From the NCBI GenBank assembly GCA_025716815.1, contig JAIXMN010000003.1:1984001-2048000 (forward strand): DNA of 64,000 nt. Direction: 5' to 3'. The stretch comes from Dichotomocladium elegans (Eukaryota > Mucoromycota > Mucoromycetes > Mucorales > Lichtheimiaceae). The notes beneath the pieces were generated by a model. It did not search any database, was not told the DNA's origin, and saw nothing but the letters and a program-made list of their open reading frames with translations. A program made the position numbers and the translations under genes. Shown here piece by piece: positions 22,385 through 34,029 of this stretch (position 1 is its first letter; each line of letters begins with the position of its first letter).

Positions 22385-23550
22385 ATGGCCCATGGAAAGG
22401 AACAGTTGGAGAAGACCCAGAATCTAGATTACGCTATACGCTCTGCCGTCGCAGGCGGTATTGCCGGTTGCATGGTACAATTATAATGGGAGAGCAAAGA
22501 AAGCTAAAATTCACATTGCCGGACGAAACAGGCCAAGACGGCAATCGCACCTCTTGATCGTGTCAAGATTCTTTTCCAGGCGCAGAACCCAGCCTTTGAA
22601 AAGTACGCTGGTCTGTTACATTGCAGTTTATCTATTCCTTGCCGCGAATATTGACATATTGTGTTCTTCTTTCAGGCACTTTTACGGGTGCATTCAAGGC
22701 AGGACGTGACATTGTGCACCATACGGGGCTTTTGGGACTCTTTCAGGGCCATTCAGTGACCCTTTTCCGGATTTTCCCCTACGCGGCCATCAAATTTGTT
22801 GCGTATGAACAATATCGCGCGGTAAGGCAATGGGACCGGATACCCATGATATGTGGATCTGTAGGCTAAGTGTTCCCCCACTTTTGCTGTTATTCTTTTT
22901 AGGCGCTTATGCCTACGCGGGCCAAGGAATCCCCAGTACGGCAGTTTTTCGCGGGTTCTTTTGCAGGCATTACATCTGTTTTCTTCACCTACCCGCTTGA
23001 CCTTGTGCGGGTTCGAATGGCATACGTCGTGAAAAAGGAGGATCGTGCCAGACCGAGTCTCGTCGAGACCTGCAGACTAGTTTATCAAGAGTCGGCCGCA
23101 GGAGGCGCGTTTATGCACATACGCCTATTCAACTTTTACCGCGGTTTCCTACCGACCGTGGCGGGCATCATACCGTACGCCGGCATCTCGTTTCTGACAT
23201 ATACCTCCTTGACAAAATGGACACAGACAAATTCCGTCGTTGCCTCGTATACCCGTGACGGCAAGAAACTCAAGACCTGGGCAGAACTGGTATGTGGCGG
23301 AATCGCAGGCGTGCTTTCCCAGACTGCAAGCTACCCTCTGGAGGTGACTCGGCGTCGAATGCAAGTGAGTGGTTTATTGAGTCCAGAGAAGTTTGCTGGA
23401 TTCTTGGAGACCGCGCAATGTATATATCGAACCAAGGGGATCAAAGGATTTTATGTGGGGTTGAGTATTGGATACATGAAAGTGGCCCCCATGACCGCCA
23501 TTAGCTTTGCAGTCTATGCGCGGATGAAACTGCTTCTTGGAATCGACTAG
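22385..23550 (+). CDS. LEU5: mitochondrial carrier, CoA-carrier (LEU5/SLC25A16/A42) type
   Basis: Four exons (22385-22474, 22532-22610, 22676-22821, 22903-23550) give 320 aa. The three carrier repeats are visible through P-L-D-R-V-K, P-L-D-L-V-R and P-L-E-V-T-R signatures. Other clues are [20 protein letters not shown] and V-A-P-M-T-A-I-S-F at the end. This pattern fits the branch that includes yeast Leu5 and human SLC25A16/SLC25A42, inner-membrane transporters for CoA and related adenine nucleotides. Exact substrate assignment is less certain than the family. Exon 2 ends at an unusual GTCTGT donor, required for the frame. Confidence 0.9.
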
Positions 23551-24283
23551 ATACGCTAACTTATATAGAGCCATTATTCCCGCAATCTCATTCGATTCAG
23601 AAACCGCTACGTATTATGCAAAGGATGCCAACTCAAATGTCGTACAAAAAGTTCTGTAAATTCACCTCTATGAAAAATACATCCCTTTCTTTGTTATTCG
23701 CATTGTGAAACGTGTAGTCAAATCCTTTACGAATGGGAGAGAGGAACGTGGTGTTGATGAGTCTGGATTTCACAACCAAATGGTTGTAACAACGCAGTGA
23801 GCAGACGAAGGAATAATTTAATGTAGCGTGGGTCTCCTATATCCAGAAACGAAAAAGGGTATATAGCCATTATGAAGTTGCGAGCATAAGAACCTTAAAT
23901 GGACTTACGACTGTGATGAAGGAGATGGAGTACGTGTAAACGTACAAGTCGAAGGATATGCAATGAAACCTTCTCTTATTTTACCTACTGGTATGACCCA
24001 TTTCCTGCGTATCCATGCGACTTTTAACACAACCTCCATCCAAAGTGTCATATTTGTTATAGTAGGCGGAATTGTGGGGAGGACCTAACCATGGTGCATA
24101 CAGTACCTCTTGGGTCGCCTTTGTATTTTCATACCCCGCAATCTACCGGCTGAAAAGGGGAGATCGCCCGCCACCTTGCGTGACGCGTTTCTGGGGGTGG
24201 GTGGGCGGAAAGGAAGTCCCAAAAATTTGACGGGTTTCCCTTATTTAAAAAGTTTCTTTCTTTTCTGCTGTCTACATTACGAC
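23551..24283. other. intergenic region before RPP2
   Basis: About 730 bp. It includes the 3' region of the carrier gene and the promoter of RPP2, with a pyrimidine-rich leader just before its start (24250-24280). No supported exon. Confidence 0.45.
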
Positions 24284-24716
24284 ATGAAGTACCTCGCCGC
24301 ATATCTTCTTCTTGTTGCCGGTGGCAAGGCTGCCCCCACTGCTGAGGATGTCAAGACTCTTTTGGGTTCTGTCGGCGTTGAGGCTGAGGCCGAGCGTATC
24401 ACTGCTTTGATTAAGGCTTTGGAGGGCAAGTCCGTCGAGGAGGTACGGTATTCATGTGAACCTCACAAGAAGAGGGACACACTTCAGACACATGGAACTT
24501 TGTAGCAAACATATTGATCGGGGATGCGGTTATGTATAGCTTATTGCCGAGGGTCAGGAGAAGCTTGCCTCTGTCCCTACCGGTGGCGCTGCTGCTGCTG
24601 CTGCTGGTGGTGCCGCCGCTGGTGGTGCCGCTGCCGACGCCGCTGTTGAGGAGGAGAAGAAGGAGGAGGAGAAGGAGGAGTCTGATGATGACATGGGCTT
24701 CGGTCTTTTCGACTAA
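24284..24716 (+). CDS. RPP2: 60S acidic ribosomal stalk protein P2
   Basis: Two exons (24284-24442, 24540-24716) give 111 aa. It begins [10 protein letters not shown]. It has the P2 helical domain with [12 protein letters not shown], then an Ala/Gly hinge, an acidic Glu/Lys run and the invariant [10 protein letters not shown] tail that recruits elongation factors to the ribosome stalk. Confidence 0.97.
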
Positions 24717-25269
24717 AATTATCGTCATGCGTCCCCAAAACTTAAACTAAAATAATAAAGATAATGAGCACATATGCTATTGCTACTCCCCACAATGTTA
24801 AAAGAGACGCTCGGGCGCTTGGGTCGACCGGACCCATGTACCGTAGCAAAGGACAGGTCAGGCAATCAAAGAATCCGCAAGAGTACGAACTTTGTGAGCG
24901 TCATTTATACTGTATTCATATCCTCTCTCCAAGGCACATACTTTATTTTCAAAAATATAGGTCGTAAGATACCCGTCAGCTTCCTTTTTACCCTTCAACT
25001 TATCCTGAAGGTAACTAGGTGTGCCTTTGCGGAACAATGGCGGAACAGAGAGGAAGGAACATGGAGGAATAATGACGGACCAACGACAACACCAGCGGCA
25101 GAAGCAGCGGAGGAAGCAGACGTACAAAAAGTATCTCGACTATGCCATGGTGGGGAGACCTGCGCGGGTGCAGCCAAACCACGGTCCTATCCAAAGCCCA
25201 TATCCTCTTCTCTTGGTGCACTTGAGTTAGGCTGATATCGTTATCTCCAGAGGATCCGGAATAGTAGAA
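24717..25269. other. intergenic region between RPP2 and a transposon remnant
   Basis: No supported gene. The + ORF at 24774-25235 has no recognisable motif. Confidence 0.4.
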
Positions 25270-25997
25270 GGTTGCAGGATGGAACAAGGGTAGCCTATTG
25301 TTTTTTACTTTGCTCTTGACAAGTGATCAGAACTGCATGGTCGGATTGAGTTCAGGCGAGTATGGTGGAAGATAAGCACATCATATACATCCTCAGCCTG
25401 ATGGATAGGTCCATTATCCATAACCAAACAATGGCCCTTCATATGTTCATACTTATCCACGTCGTCCATCGTAGCCTTAAGGAAGCTGAGATAATGTCCA
25501 GCTACAGTTCCTTGCTCGTAACTTCAAATTGACGTGCCCTCTTTCATTTCTTGATTGGTGGTTGTTGGGAGTCTCTCAAGCTACATTTAATGATCCCTGA
25601 TGCGGGTATTGCTCCCAAGACTGTGACCACTGCAGGAGTCGCCTATCCTTGGACCATGCCATGCTGCGTTTCATATTAATATGGAATCCAGACTCATCGA
25701 TCCCGTTTCCATCTGCGCACCTAGACAAGACGTTCTTGGATCCTCGCAGCGTTATTCCTGTCTACGGGCCGAAACCAAGCCCATTTTCAATGACAAGTTG
25801 CATTTATTTTTCATAAATTGATGAAGCGTCGTTTTAGATACTTTGACAGCCTCAAATGCTTGGAGCGGTTGCTCTATCAGCTGCTCTAGGAGAATGGATG
25901 TATTCTCATGAACGTATTCTAGAATAACACACTTATGCTCGTCATTGAGCATACGCGAACGACCCATCGCTTTAGGTTCCTTAAGCTGAACGACCAT
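25270..25997 (-). mobile_element. decayed Tc1/mariner-superfamily transposase
   Basis: Read on the minus strand, fragments of one transposase appear in order. They are an N-terminal helix-turn-helix region (25997-25752), a block with E-S-G-F-H-I-N-M-K-R-S-M-A-W-S-K, a block with G-H-Y-L-S-F-L-K-A-T-M-D followed by V-M-D-N-G-P-I-H (about 25510-25380), and Y-L-P-P-Y-S-P-E-L-N-P near 25350. These are the DDE-catalysis neighbourhoods of Tc1-like elements. Frameshifts and stop codons separate them and the segment between the second and third blocks is shortened, so it is inactive. I could not identify terminal inverted repeats. Confidence 0.85.
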
Positions 25998-27120
25998 GGA
26001 TTCGTAGCACCTGATGCACTCAAGACCTTCTCAAACATTCTTTAAAAAATGTGACCTTGTCTTTGGTCAGTGTACGCTGTGTAACTGCGCTTGATCCCTG
26101 TTTCTTTCATCCGAATGTCTGCATCCTTTCGCTTGGGAATGTGTATGGCAATTATCTCTGCAAGATATGCCACGCAGATACTCAGTGCGAGAACAAACGG
26201 ATCGCAGGAGTACATTTCTTCATCAACGACATGGCCTTGGTCTTAGTAGTAAAAAATTATTGCTCATTTCAGAATGCAAGAGTGTATAAAAGAGAAAGAG
26301 TCAAAAGGAAGATGTATGCATGTGTCATTCGATTTGCCATCAAGCGTATCCTTTTTCTTATGCTGCGTTTGTCCGTTGAGCGCAAGTCGAGGACAATGGA
26401 GGCCAATCAGATAAAACAACCAAGACCCTGAACAAAAAAGGAGCTGCAGCCCTGTGTTACGGACTGGAGAACTTGGTGATCAAGTTGCCCCCCCCCTTCC
26501 CCGGATTTGTTCATTCGCTGAGCAGCGGGTCATTCTACTCTCCGTATTTTCGATCGCGTCCGATGCAGAAAATTTATTAAGATAAGCTTCTGGGTGATTT
26601 GGAACGCCTCGAGTATGGCAGGAAGGTTCGTTCTTGACTGGGGAATTTGGTCTATGTATGACTCAAATGCTGAATACAACGAGAGACTGCCCGCTGAAGA
26701 AATGAGAGATTGTAATGTATGCATACCGATCTAATGGGCGAATATGTACCAAAGCAACCCGCTACTCGCAGGTGCTGTCCTAATCTTGCGAGTCTTCAAA
26801 GTGGGTGCCTAAAACCCAAGTTCGGTTTTATTCTTTGTATCCCTTTTTGTGGCTGATGAGTCTATTCAACAAAAGAAAATCGGCCCACTTTTGCAGATCA
26901 GTTCTAAATGAAATCGAAGGCTTGTGAAACAATGAGAGGGACAGGTGTGGTTTTACATAATGTTCAAAGTAGGCAAAGATCGGCGGCCCGGAAAGGGTCA
27001 TAATAGTAACATCATCAAAACTTAAAAAGATCGGCGCAGGTTCTAAGTTCATTTAAAAAAGAGGAGACTTTCAAGGTCTTGTATACATATGTGTGTATGA
27101 TTATGCTGTCGGGTAGAGTT
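25998..27120. other. intergenic region with an uncertain small minus-strand ORF pair
   Basis: ORFs on the minus strand at 26828-27052 (74 aa) and 26530-26724 (64 aa) have protein-like composition and could be exons of a small gene, but I found no splice pair that joins them convincingly. A + ORF at 26051-26431 lacks any motif. The left end may contain the missing 5' end of the transposon. Confidence 0.3.
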
Positions 27121-27819
27121 TTATGCTGAAGATGGCGAGGAGCTCTGTTGATGGCGATGATGATGATGGATCTGTGACAGGATCATAGCGGGTGTTAAGC
27201 TGGGGTATGCGTGAGCGAGTGCCATTGCTCGCTGTCGAAGAAGTTCATTTTTCTTTTTGAGGCTGCGGATTTTTGATTTGTATTCCTTTTCTTTGGTTCG
27301 ACTTTGTTCAACTAATGTAAACAACTCTAAGCAAATTGAACCTCCACGGATGCAGCACACCGCAAGGGCAACCTAACGTACCAAATTCGAGTGATTTTGA
27401 CACAACCATTGCTTTGCTCGGCCGGCGTACGGTCTGAAGTGCCGGTAGTGCATTGGCAAGTTCCTGGAACTTGAAGTTGAGATGCTCTCGTCGCTGACGC
27501 TCAAGCGCATTTTGTGCCGAACGACGGTCGGCAATTCCGTCTTCCCTACAATGTCAAGAAGCTATTCATGAGTAATCGCCACTGCTACAGTGGTTTATGA
27601 GCCGATAAGGTGTAGTGCAATATATATATATATATATATATATGAAGTTCTATATGGCACCTCTCCCCAATGGCCACTAAAAAACCGAACTGATTGAGCT
27701 TAATCGATATCTTTTGATCCATCCATCTACATACCAGAGGGCGATGCACCACGGAAGCTTGTAAGAGATGGAGAATAGTAATAGTATGGATACGCGGGAT
27801 AATATCTTTCCGCTGGCAT
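27121..27819 (-). CDS. bHLH-leucine-zipper transcription factor
   Basis: Three exons (27819-27731, 27545-27382, 27326-27121) give 152 aa. After a Tyr/Pro/Ser-rich start comes a bHLH domain: basic region Q-N-A-L-E-R-Q-R-R-E-H-L-N, helix 1 F-Q-E-L-A-N-A-L-P, loop with R-R-P-S-K-A, helix 2 V-V-S-K-S-L-E-F. It is followed by a coiled-coil stretch with K-I-R-S-L-K-K-K-N-E-L-L-R-Q-R and a His/Ser tail. The E/R/R arrangement in the basic region is that of E-box (CANNTG) binders. Exon 1 uses a GTAGAT donor, and intron 1 carries an AT microsatellite. The first exon is less certain than the rest. Confidence 0.82.
27620..27643. repeat. (AT)n microsatellite in bHLH intron 1
   Basis: About 12 AT units inside the 185-nt first intron of the bHLH gene. 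Confidence 0.9.
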
Positions 27820-28400
27820 ATTCGATAAAATAAGAGACAGAGAATGAAAGTATAAGCAAAACGTGCAGCAAGAACAATTTGAAGATACGTTAAAGAAGAA
27901 GAAGCAGAAGAAGGAAAAGAAGCGTAAGAAAAGAAAAGCACTGGGGGGGGGTAATTTACGTGTCCTTTCTTGCTGGGATTTTTTCTTATTTTTTGAATGG
28001 CATGTTTTCCCGCGTGCGTATTATCCTGATCAACCTATTTCAGTTAAACATCTTTACAATGTTTTCCCCTGAAGAGCCTCTTGTAAACCACCCCTAATAT
28101 GCTGCCTCACTCCCTTGGTAGATATGGTTGTGGAGCCAACCAGTGTCTGGTCATCTACACCTTCCTGCACAACCCACGCTTGTTGCACAAAATGTCCTGA
28201 TATGTATAGTAGTCTGTAGATCATAAACAATTAGGGTGTTCTGCTGTGATGCCATGTCAAATCTCACCAGGAGAATCAGTTGTTTTTTGAAGAAACTACC
28301 TACTGTAGAAAGCGACGTACGCGGGTTCACCGTATGGAGAAAAGAAGTCAATGCTCGAATGTGTTTTCTGAATGTGTTTTGTGTACAGAATGCTATGGAT
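27820..28400. other. intergenic region downstream of SWR1
   Basis: It holds the 5' region of the bHLH gene and the 3' region of SWR1. A purine-rich AAG run at about 27885-27935 becomes a pyrimidine tract when read on the bHLH strand. No supported exon. Confidence 0.45.
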
Positions 28401-31400
28401 TTACAATACAATGTCCTCCTCTTCATCTTGGAGATCGACGGGCTCGGGAAGTCCACCGAAGCCAAGATACTCTCCGTAAATCTCCCGCTCCCAAAACCGG
28501 AGCATGTACTGGTCAACATGACCCACGGATAGCTGCATGTCGTCATCGTCCTCGGCCACCGTCCCATCGTCTTCTTCCTCCTCGTCATCGTAATTCCGCT
28601 GGCTTTCAGAATCAGGTCCAGGGGTCATTGGTGCACCTGCATTCATAGGGCTAGGCGACGTGCTGCTTGAAGATGCACGTCCTTCATTAAATTCTCGTGC
28701 GTCCATATCCATTTCATTTCGCGCAGTGATTGCCGCTTGTGCATCGTTTTCGTCTTCCGCCTGCAGTAAAGCCTGCTCAAAATCGACATTTTGACAGGCG
28801 GCTTCATCTGCTGAAGCGCTGCTACGCATTGTCACCTCAGGGAGATCGCGCCACCAATCTGACTTTTGGAAGTAATCATTGGTAAATTCGCCTTCCTGGA
28901 TAACAACATTGTCTAGCAATCTTTATAATATGTTTCATCAATCAACAGCACTCGGGGAACGCGCAGAATATTTCCCGATTACCTTTTTTGATTCGCTTTT
29001 TTGAAGATATTCTCTTCAATGGTATATTCTGTAACAAAACGATATATGTGGACATCGCGCGTTTGGCCAATTCGGTGAGTCCGATCTTGACATTGCTTGT
29101 CCTAAAATAAGCCATTTAATATACATATATCTATATGTGCAGGCGGGGATCATCAAGAAGTTACTACTTGCCATGGATGGATTCCAGTCAGAGTCATAAA
29201 ATATTACAGTGTCTGCACCCGTCAGATTGATACCAAGACCACCACTCCGCGTCGATAGAATGAAGACCAGAATACGTGGGTCATTGTTGAATTGCTCAGT
29301 CAGGATTTGCCGTTGTTCGATTTTCGTCGCGCCATCAAGACGAAGATAACGGTAGCCATGCATGTTCAAAAAGGACTCGAGCACGTCCAGCACGCGAGTC
29401 ATCTGGGTGAAAATGAGTGCCCGATGCCCTCCTGCAGACAGCTGCCGTAATAGAATATCAAGTTTTTGCAGTTTGCCGCAATCGTACTGCAGAAGGCGCT
29501 TGTCAGGAAATTGAATAGACAACCGTGTCCGAATCGGATGGAGAATGTCGTATGTTAACATATCATTGCATTGGATTTGAGACAAATCGCCCACAGTTAT
29601 TATAGATTTCTGTCGGACCACCACGCCTGGTGTCACAAAGCCGTATCGGTCAATAAGATCAAGGTTATTATTGATACGACTGCGGTAACTTTGCACCATG
29701 GCTTGTAGAGCATTCGAAAGATCGAGGTGCCTCCGTCGATCCATCTTGGTGGGAAAGAAAATCATACTCCGCTCAATTGACATACTCTCGCACATGTCGA
29801 TTAATTTTGATCCATAGATAGGTCGCTTGGAGCATCGGATGTTATTGATATTCATCATAGCCTCCCAGCGGTCGATGGTCGAACAATGGCCTTGTAACTG
29901 ACGAAACTTGTAGTATTTTCTGAAGTCATGATAGTAACGTCGCGCATGCTCTTTCAGATTATGATATCGCGGCGACATGACTCCCCGACCCTCGACCACA
30001 TCAACAATCGATTGATACTTTGCTATCTGTCGCAGAAAATACTTCGCTGCTGTGAGAAGGTCATACTCACTCGCAACAGTGGCAGCGACGTGTTCGCTAT
30101 CAACAATAATCAAATTCAAACTAAGATCACGCTTTACGCCAAACCGTTTTCGAACACGCGTCTCAAGCTGTTGTCCATTCCACTGAATATCATCGCCCAT
30201 TGCGAAGCTGGTCGTAATTGCCCGTTCTTCAAAGAGGTCTGGGTGATTGCACACCTTTCTAAGCTGCATAAGGCAATTGATGATGCTCAGAAAATTACCG
30301 CTCGACAGTGTCTCTTTGGTCTTTGCTCGGCTCATAAAATCATCATACAAATATCGCTGCCGAGTAGATAGTCGACAGTACACCACATGCTCATGCTTTT
30401 CCGGGAGCTGTTTCTCGACATCGACTTTGAGGCGCCGAAGCAAGTAAGGTCGCAAGACTGTATGAAGTTTCACAATTGCCGCACGTGAATCCGCATCCAG
30501 TTCCTGCTGCCCTTCAATCAGACGATCAACGGGGTGAGAAAACCACTCTTGGAACTCCGTCTGACTAGCAAAGCCGATCGGCATTGTTTGGGACACCCCA
30601 TTAGGCATCAAAAAGTAAAGGAGTGACCAGAGCTCCATCAGGTTGTTCTGAAGAGGCGTTCCGGTGAGCAACAGCCGCCGTCTCGAATTAAAATTTAATA
30701 GGACTTGCCACCGTTGCGACCTAAAGTTCTTGATATGATGTGCCTCATCCAGCACGAGATACTGCCACATTTTGCGCCGAAATACGTTCTGGTCTTGAAT
30801 AACAAGTTGGTAGGAAGTAATGCATACATGGAAAGCATTCTCTTTGGACCATCCCATTCGCTTCTCCTTCCTCTCCTTGGGTGTGCCATAATAAGCAAGC
30901 GTCTTGAAGCCAGGAAGCCATTTCTTGAACTCCATTTCCCAATTGAGAATCACACTAGTGGGGACAACTATTAAATGGGGTCCCCAAATCCCTTTCTCGC
31001 ATGCCAAGTAAGCCAGGAGTGAGATCGTTTGGATTGTTTTGCCAAGTCCCATTTCGTCCGCAAGAATGCCGTTGAGACCATTATTGTACAGACTTGCAAG
31101 CCAGTCCAGACCAACGTGCTGGTATTCGCGCAGCGTGCCGCGCAGAAGGAAAGGGACTTTAATGTTTACGTTCGTCGTTGACAGCGTTGTTCCTGTAGGC
31201 TGCTCTGCCATTTTTGGTTCCATTTCTTCGATTCTTGGAGTCGGCCTTTCAGGGACCGTGTTTTCGTTGATATCTTCTCCTCGGGTATCTCTTTCGTTAT
31301 TATCTTCGATATCTGATACGTCTGAACCATATACTGTGACTGTGCGGTCATCATCTGAGCCTTCATCCATAGAAATAACACTCGTTGCATCATCCTCATT

Positions 31401-33486
31401 AATCTGGTCTTCAGCGGGTCGTTGAGTAAGCTCGGAGCTGATGTGCTTAGAGTCCTCGGGTATATTCTCCATCGGCCCCTCAATATTTTGTTCGCTCTCA
31501 CCCTCGTTTTCATCTTCGTCCTCACTTCCATCCAGCCGATAATTATATTTTTTCAATAACTCTTCAATGTCGAGCTCTTGATCTGCGTTGAGTTCGTCCA
31601 ATTCGGCATCATCATCTTCGCTTTCATCATTTTCAAAAATGATATGATCTTCCTCGTCCACTTCTTCGTCGTCTGAAAACTCGTCGCCACTTGCTACAGA
31701 TCTTGCCGGCGAATCGGTTCGATCCAGAGTTGAGACCTGTCTTGGGCTACTTTGTCGTTCAGGGGTGTTGATAAGCGGCTTGCTCGACACAGTGCTATCG
31801 AAAGTATTTTCCTCTTCATTGTCTTCATTTATGCTAGGTTTCTGAGAGGCCAGCTCCTCCATACGCACGCCTAGCATCTGCTCGGAATGCTCAAGGATCA
31901 TTTCCAAATGCCGCCGACCTTCCTGCGCTTGCATCTCTTTCAGAATCTCCTTATGCCGGGCTTCACATACCCGCTCGACCACCTTCCACTTCTTCATGAC
32001 CTGCTGTGCAGTCCGCTTTGCAAGTCGTATCAAGCGCCGTTGCTCGTCTCGTTGTGCCCGCTCGTCAAGCGTCCTGATTTGCTCCCAATATCGCTCGATC
32101 ATTTTTGCACATTTACGTGCAATATTCCGTTTATGCTTAGTATTGCTAGCGAAGACTTTAGATAGCTGTATAGCCTGGGTAACAACATGATCGTGATGCG
32201 AGTTTCCCGTTCGTTGGCGCTCAAGCTGTGGACGGCGGTTGGCAATGGCAAGCAGCCGCGTGGAAAATCCTCCTCGAGCATTGAGCTCATCTATTCGCTC
32301 CCGTATTGATACCTCTTTACGCACTAGTGCTTCAGCTTCCTCAAGCGTAATGTCTTCATTATCATCGATTGAAATAAAGGATGAAAGATACGATCGCAAG
32401 TTGGGATACTGCCGCGTGAATCGTCGAACTTCGCTCCCTGTGTAGACTATTGTTGTTTTCGTTCTTCCGCCTGCGGCAGATTCCTTTTTCGCTCTTTCTG
32501 CAAAGACGTCTTTCAGTGCGCCTATTAGAGGGACCTCGTTTTGATGATGTCTTGTTGTAATTCCAGACGAGTGATGCTGCAGAAGATATTCGTTTGCCAT
32601 TTCCCATAGATCATAATCCTCAGAGAACTACAAAAAATGGGATAGCCACCATGAAACCAATAATGCCTGATTAGAATCGTACATCCGTTTAGCTTGTACG
32701 TAAGATTTACCTTTTTGAACCGCTCGTCATATATGTTCGTCCTAACGGATGGATCATAGTCGAGCATGTTCTGGTTGAGCTCAAGATGATATAACTCTCG
32801 AAGAATCTGGGCGTGATGCTCATAGATGGCTGCAAGTTCTTTCGATTTTTCAGAGAGATATTCATTCCGGATATGGTCAAGTGAAGTTGTAGGGTTTTCC
32901 AAAAGATACTTTTCGCGAGGAGCATGATGAGCGCTGGGTGTTGACTCTGAAGATTTCATTCTTCCCCGCCCCCGCCCTCGTCCTCGTCCATCACCGCGAG
33001 ATACATGGGGCGTTGCAGGTCGTGGTTTGTGTCGAGTCTCGTCTTGTTGGTCGACGTCGGCATCAGGGCCGGCAGGACGTTTGACACCGCCACCTTGGCT
33101 TGAACCCCGTCCCCGTCCCCGTCCCCGTCCCCGGCTGCTGCCACTTCGATCCGATGGAGGACGAGTTGGTGGGGGTAGTCTGTTGGCATTACGCGTAGAT
33201 CGAGCAGGACTAGAGTCCGGATTCAAAATGTTGACTACACTCAGATTGCCATCCGTGTCGAAGAGCGTTCGGGGCCGCTGTATGTTGGTTGTGGTCGTCT
33301 CGACAGCGCCCGATTGACGCCATTTCTTCTGATAAAGTTGTATAAGCTGGATCAGTCATGGACTGTTCGCAAGACAACGGCCCACGCGCGATTAGCTGTT
33401 AAAAGTGTACCAAAACTTACAGGGCGCGAATGACGATCGGATATGTCACTGGAAGTTTCTTTCTTTCTAGGGCCACGCTCGACCAT
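28401..33486 (-). CDS. SWR1: SWR1/SRCAP-type chromatin-remodelling ATPase
   Basis: Five exons (33486-33421, 33328-32711, 32627-29172, 29101-28983, 28920-28401) give 1592 aa. Order: two RG-repeat tracts (about residues 88-97 and 133-145), an HSA region (about 392-467) that binds actin-related proteins, a long acidic linker, Walker A D-E-M-G-L-G-K-T (752-759) and D-E-A-H (855-858). A large insert splits the ATPase lobes, the feature that separates the INO80/SWR1 class from SWI/SNF. The second lobe has R-S-G-G-L-G-I-N-L and D-R-T-H-R-I-G-Q. The complex swaps H2A for H2A.Z. Intron 3 (29102-29171) is GC-AG (ATG|GCAAGT); if retained it stays open for a while and would fool a simple ORF finder. Confidence 0.96.
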
Positions 33487-34029
33487 ATCCTTCCTTTTTT
33501 TATTTTTCCCTAGCGTCGTTGAAGGAAGTAGTCGGTTCCACCAAGAAACTTTTTTTTTGGTTTTTTGCAGTTGACAAAAATAAAGGTGAGAAAAAGAAAA
33601 AAGGGACAATTGCGAGGAGGGAGGAGAGAGAGATAGAGCAGGTAAGCGCCGTTTTAAGCAAAATTTCGAAAAGCGAAACATTCTGCCATTTACTTGAATG
33701 CATTGTATCTTAGGATTCACCCTATATGTGAGGAAAGATGAAAAGACAACAAGAAGAGGGGTGGGTTGCTTATCATGACCTTCTTAAATTGCCTCCTTTT
33801 TCTACGTACGCTAAAAAGATATAAGGGCCTTTTAAATAGAAAGACGGCATAATCAGTGTTGGCACAATTGAGCTGGCTAGCGGAAGATCACTTGCGCATC
33901 TATAAAGAGATTGACCGATTAGATGGGTTTGATGGAAATTTAGTTGTACCGCTTGACAGGCCGCGTTCTCTCTTTCTCTCTTTTTTTTCATCTCCTTCTC
34001 CTCTCTCTCTTTATCTATAACCGATAAGA
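33487..34029. promoter_or_regulatory. divergent promoter, SWR1 / siroheme synthase
   Basis: A 543-bp head-to-head interval, so it must contain both promoters. A strong CT tract (33966-34015) directly precedes the siroheme synthase ATG, and T-rich sequence precedes SWR1. No specific factor site is claimed. Confidence 0.5.

Noticed and set aside
29108..29171. SWR1 coding continuing through 29171 into the M-A-S-S-N-F frame
   Set aside because: That reading is the retained GC-AG intron; removing it yields the conserved D-x-Q-C-Q-D-R-T-H-R-I-G-Q segment.
33027..33317. A + strand Arg/Pro-rich ORF
   Set aside because: It is the complement of the RG-repeat region of SWR1.
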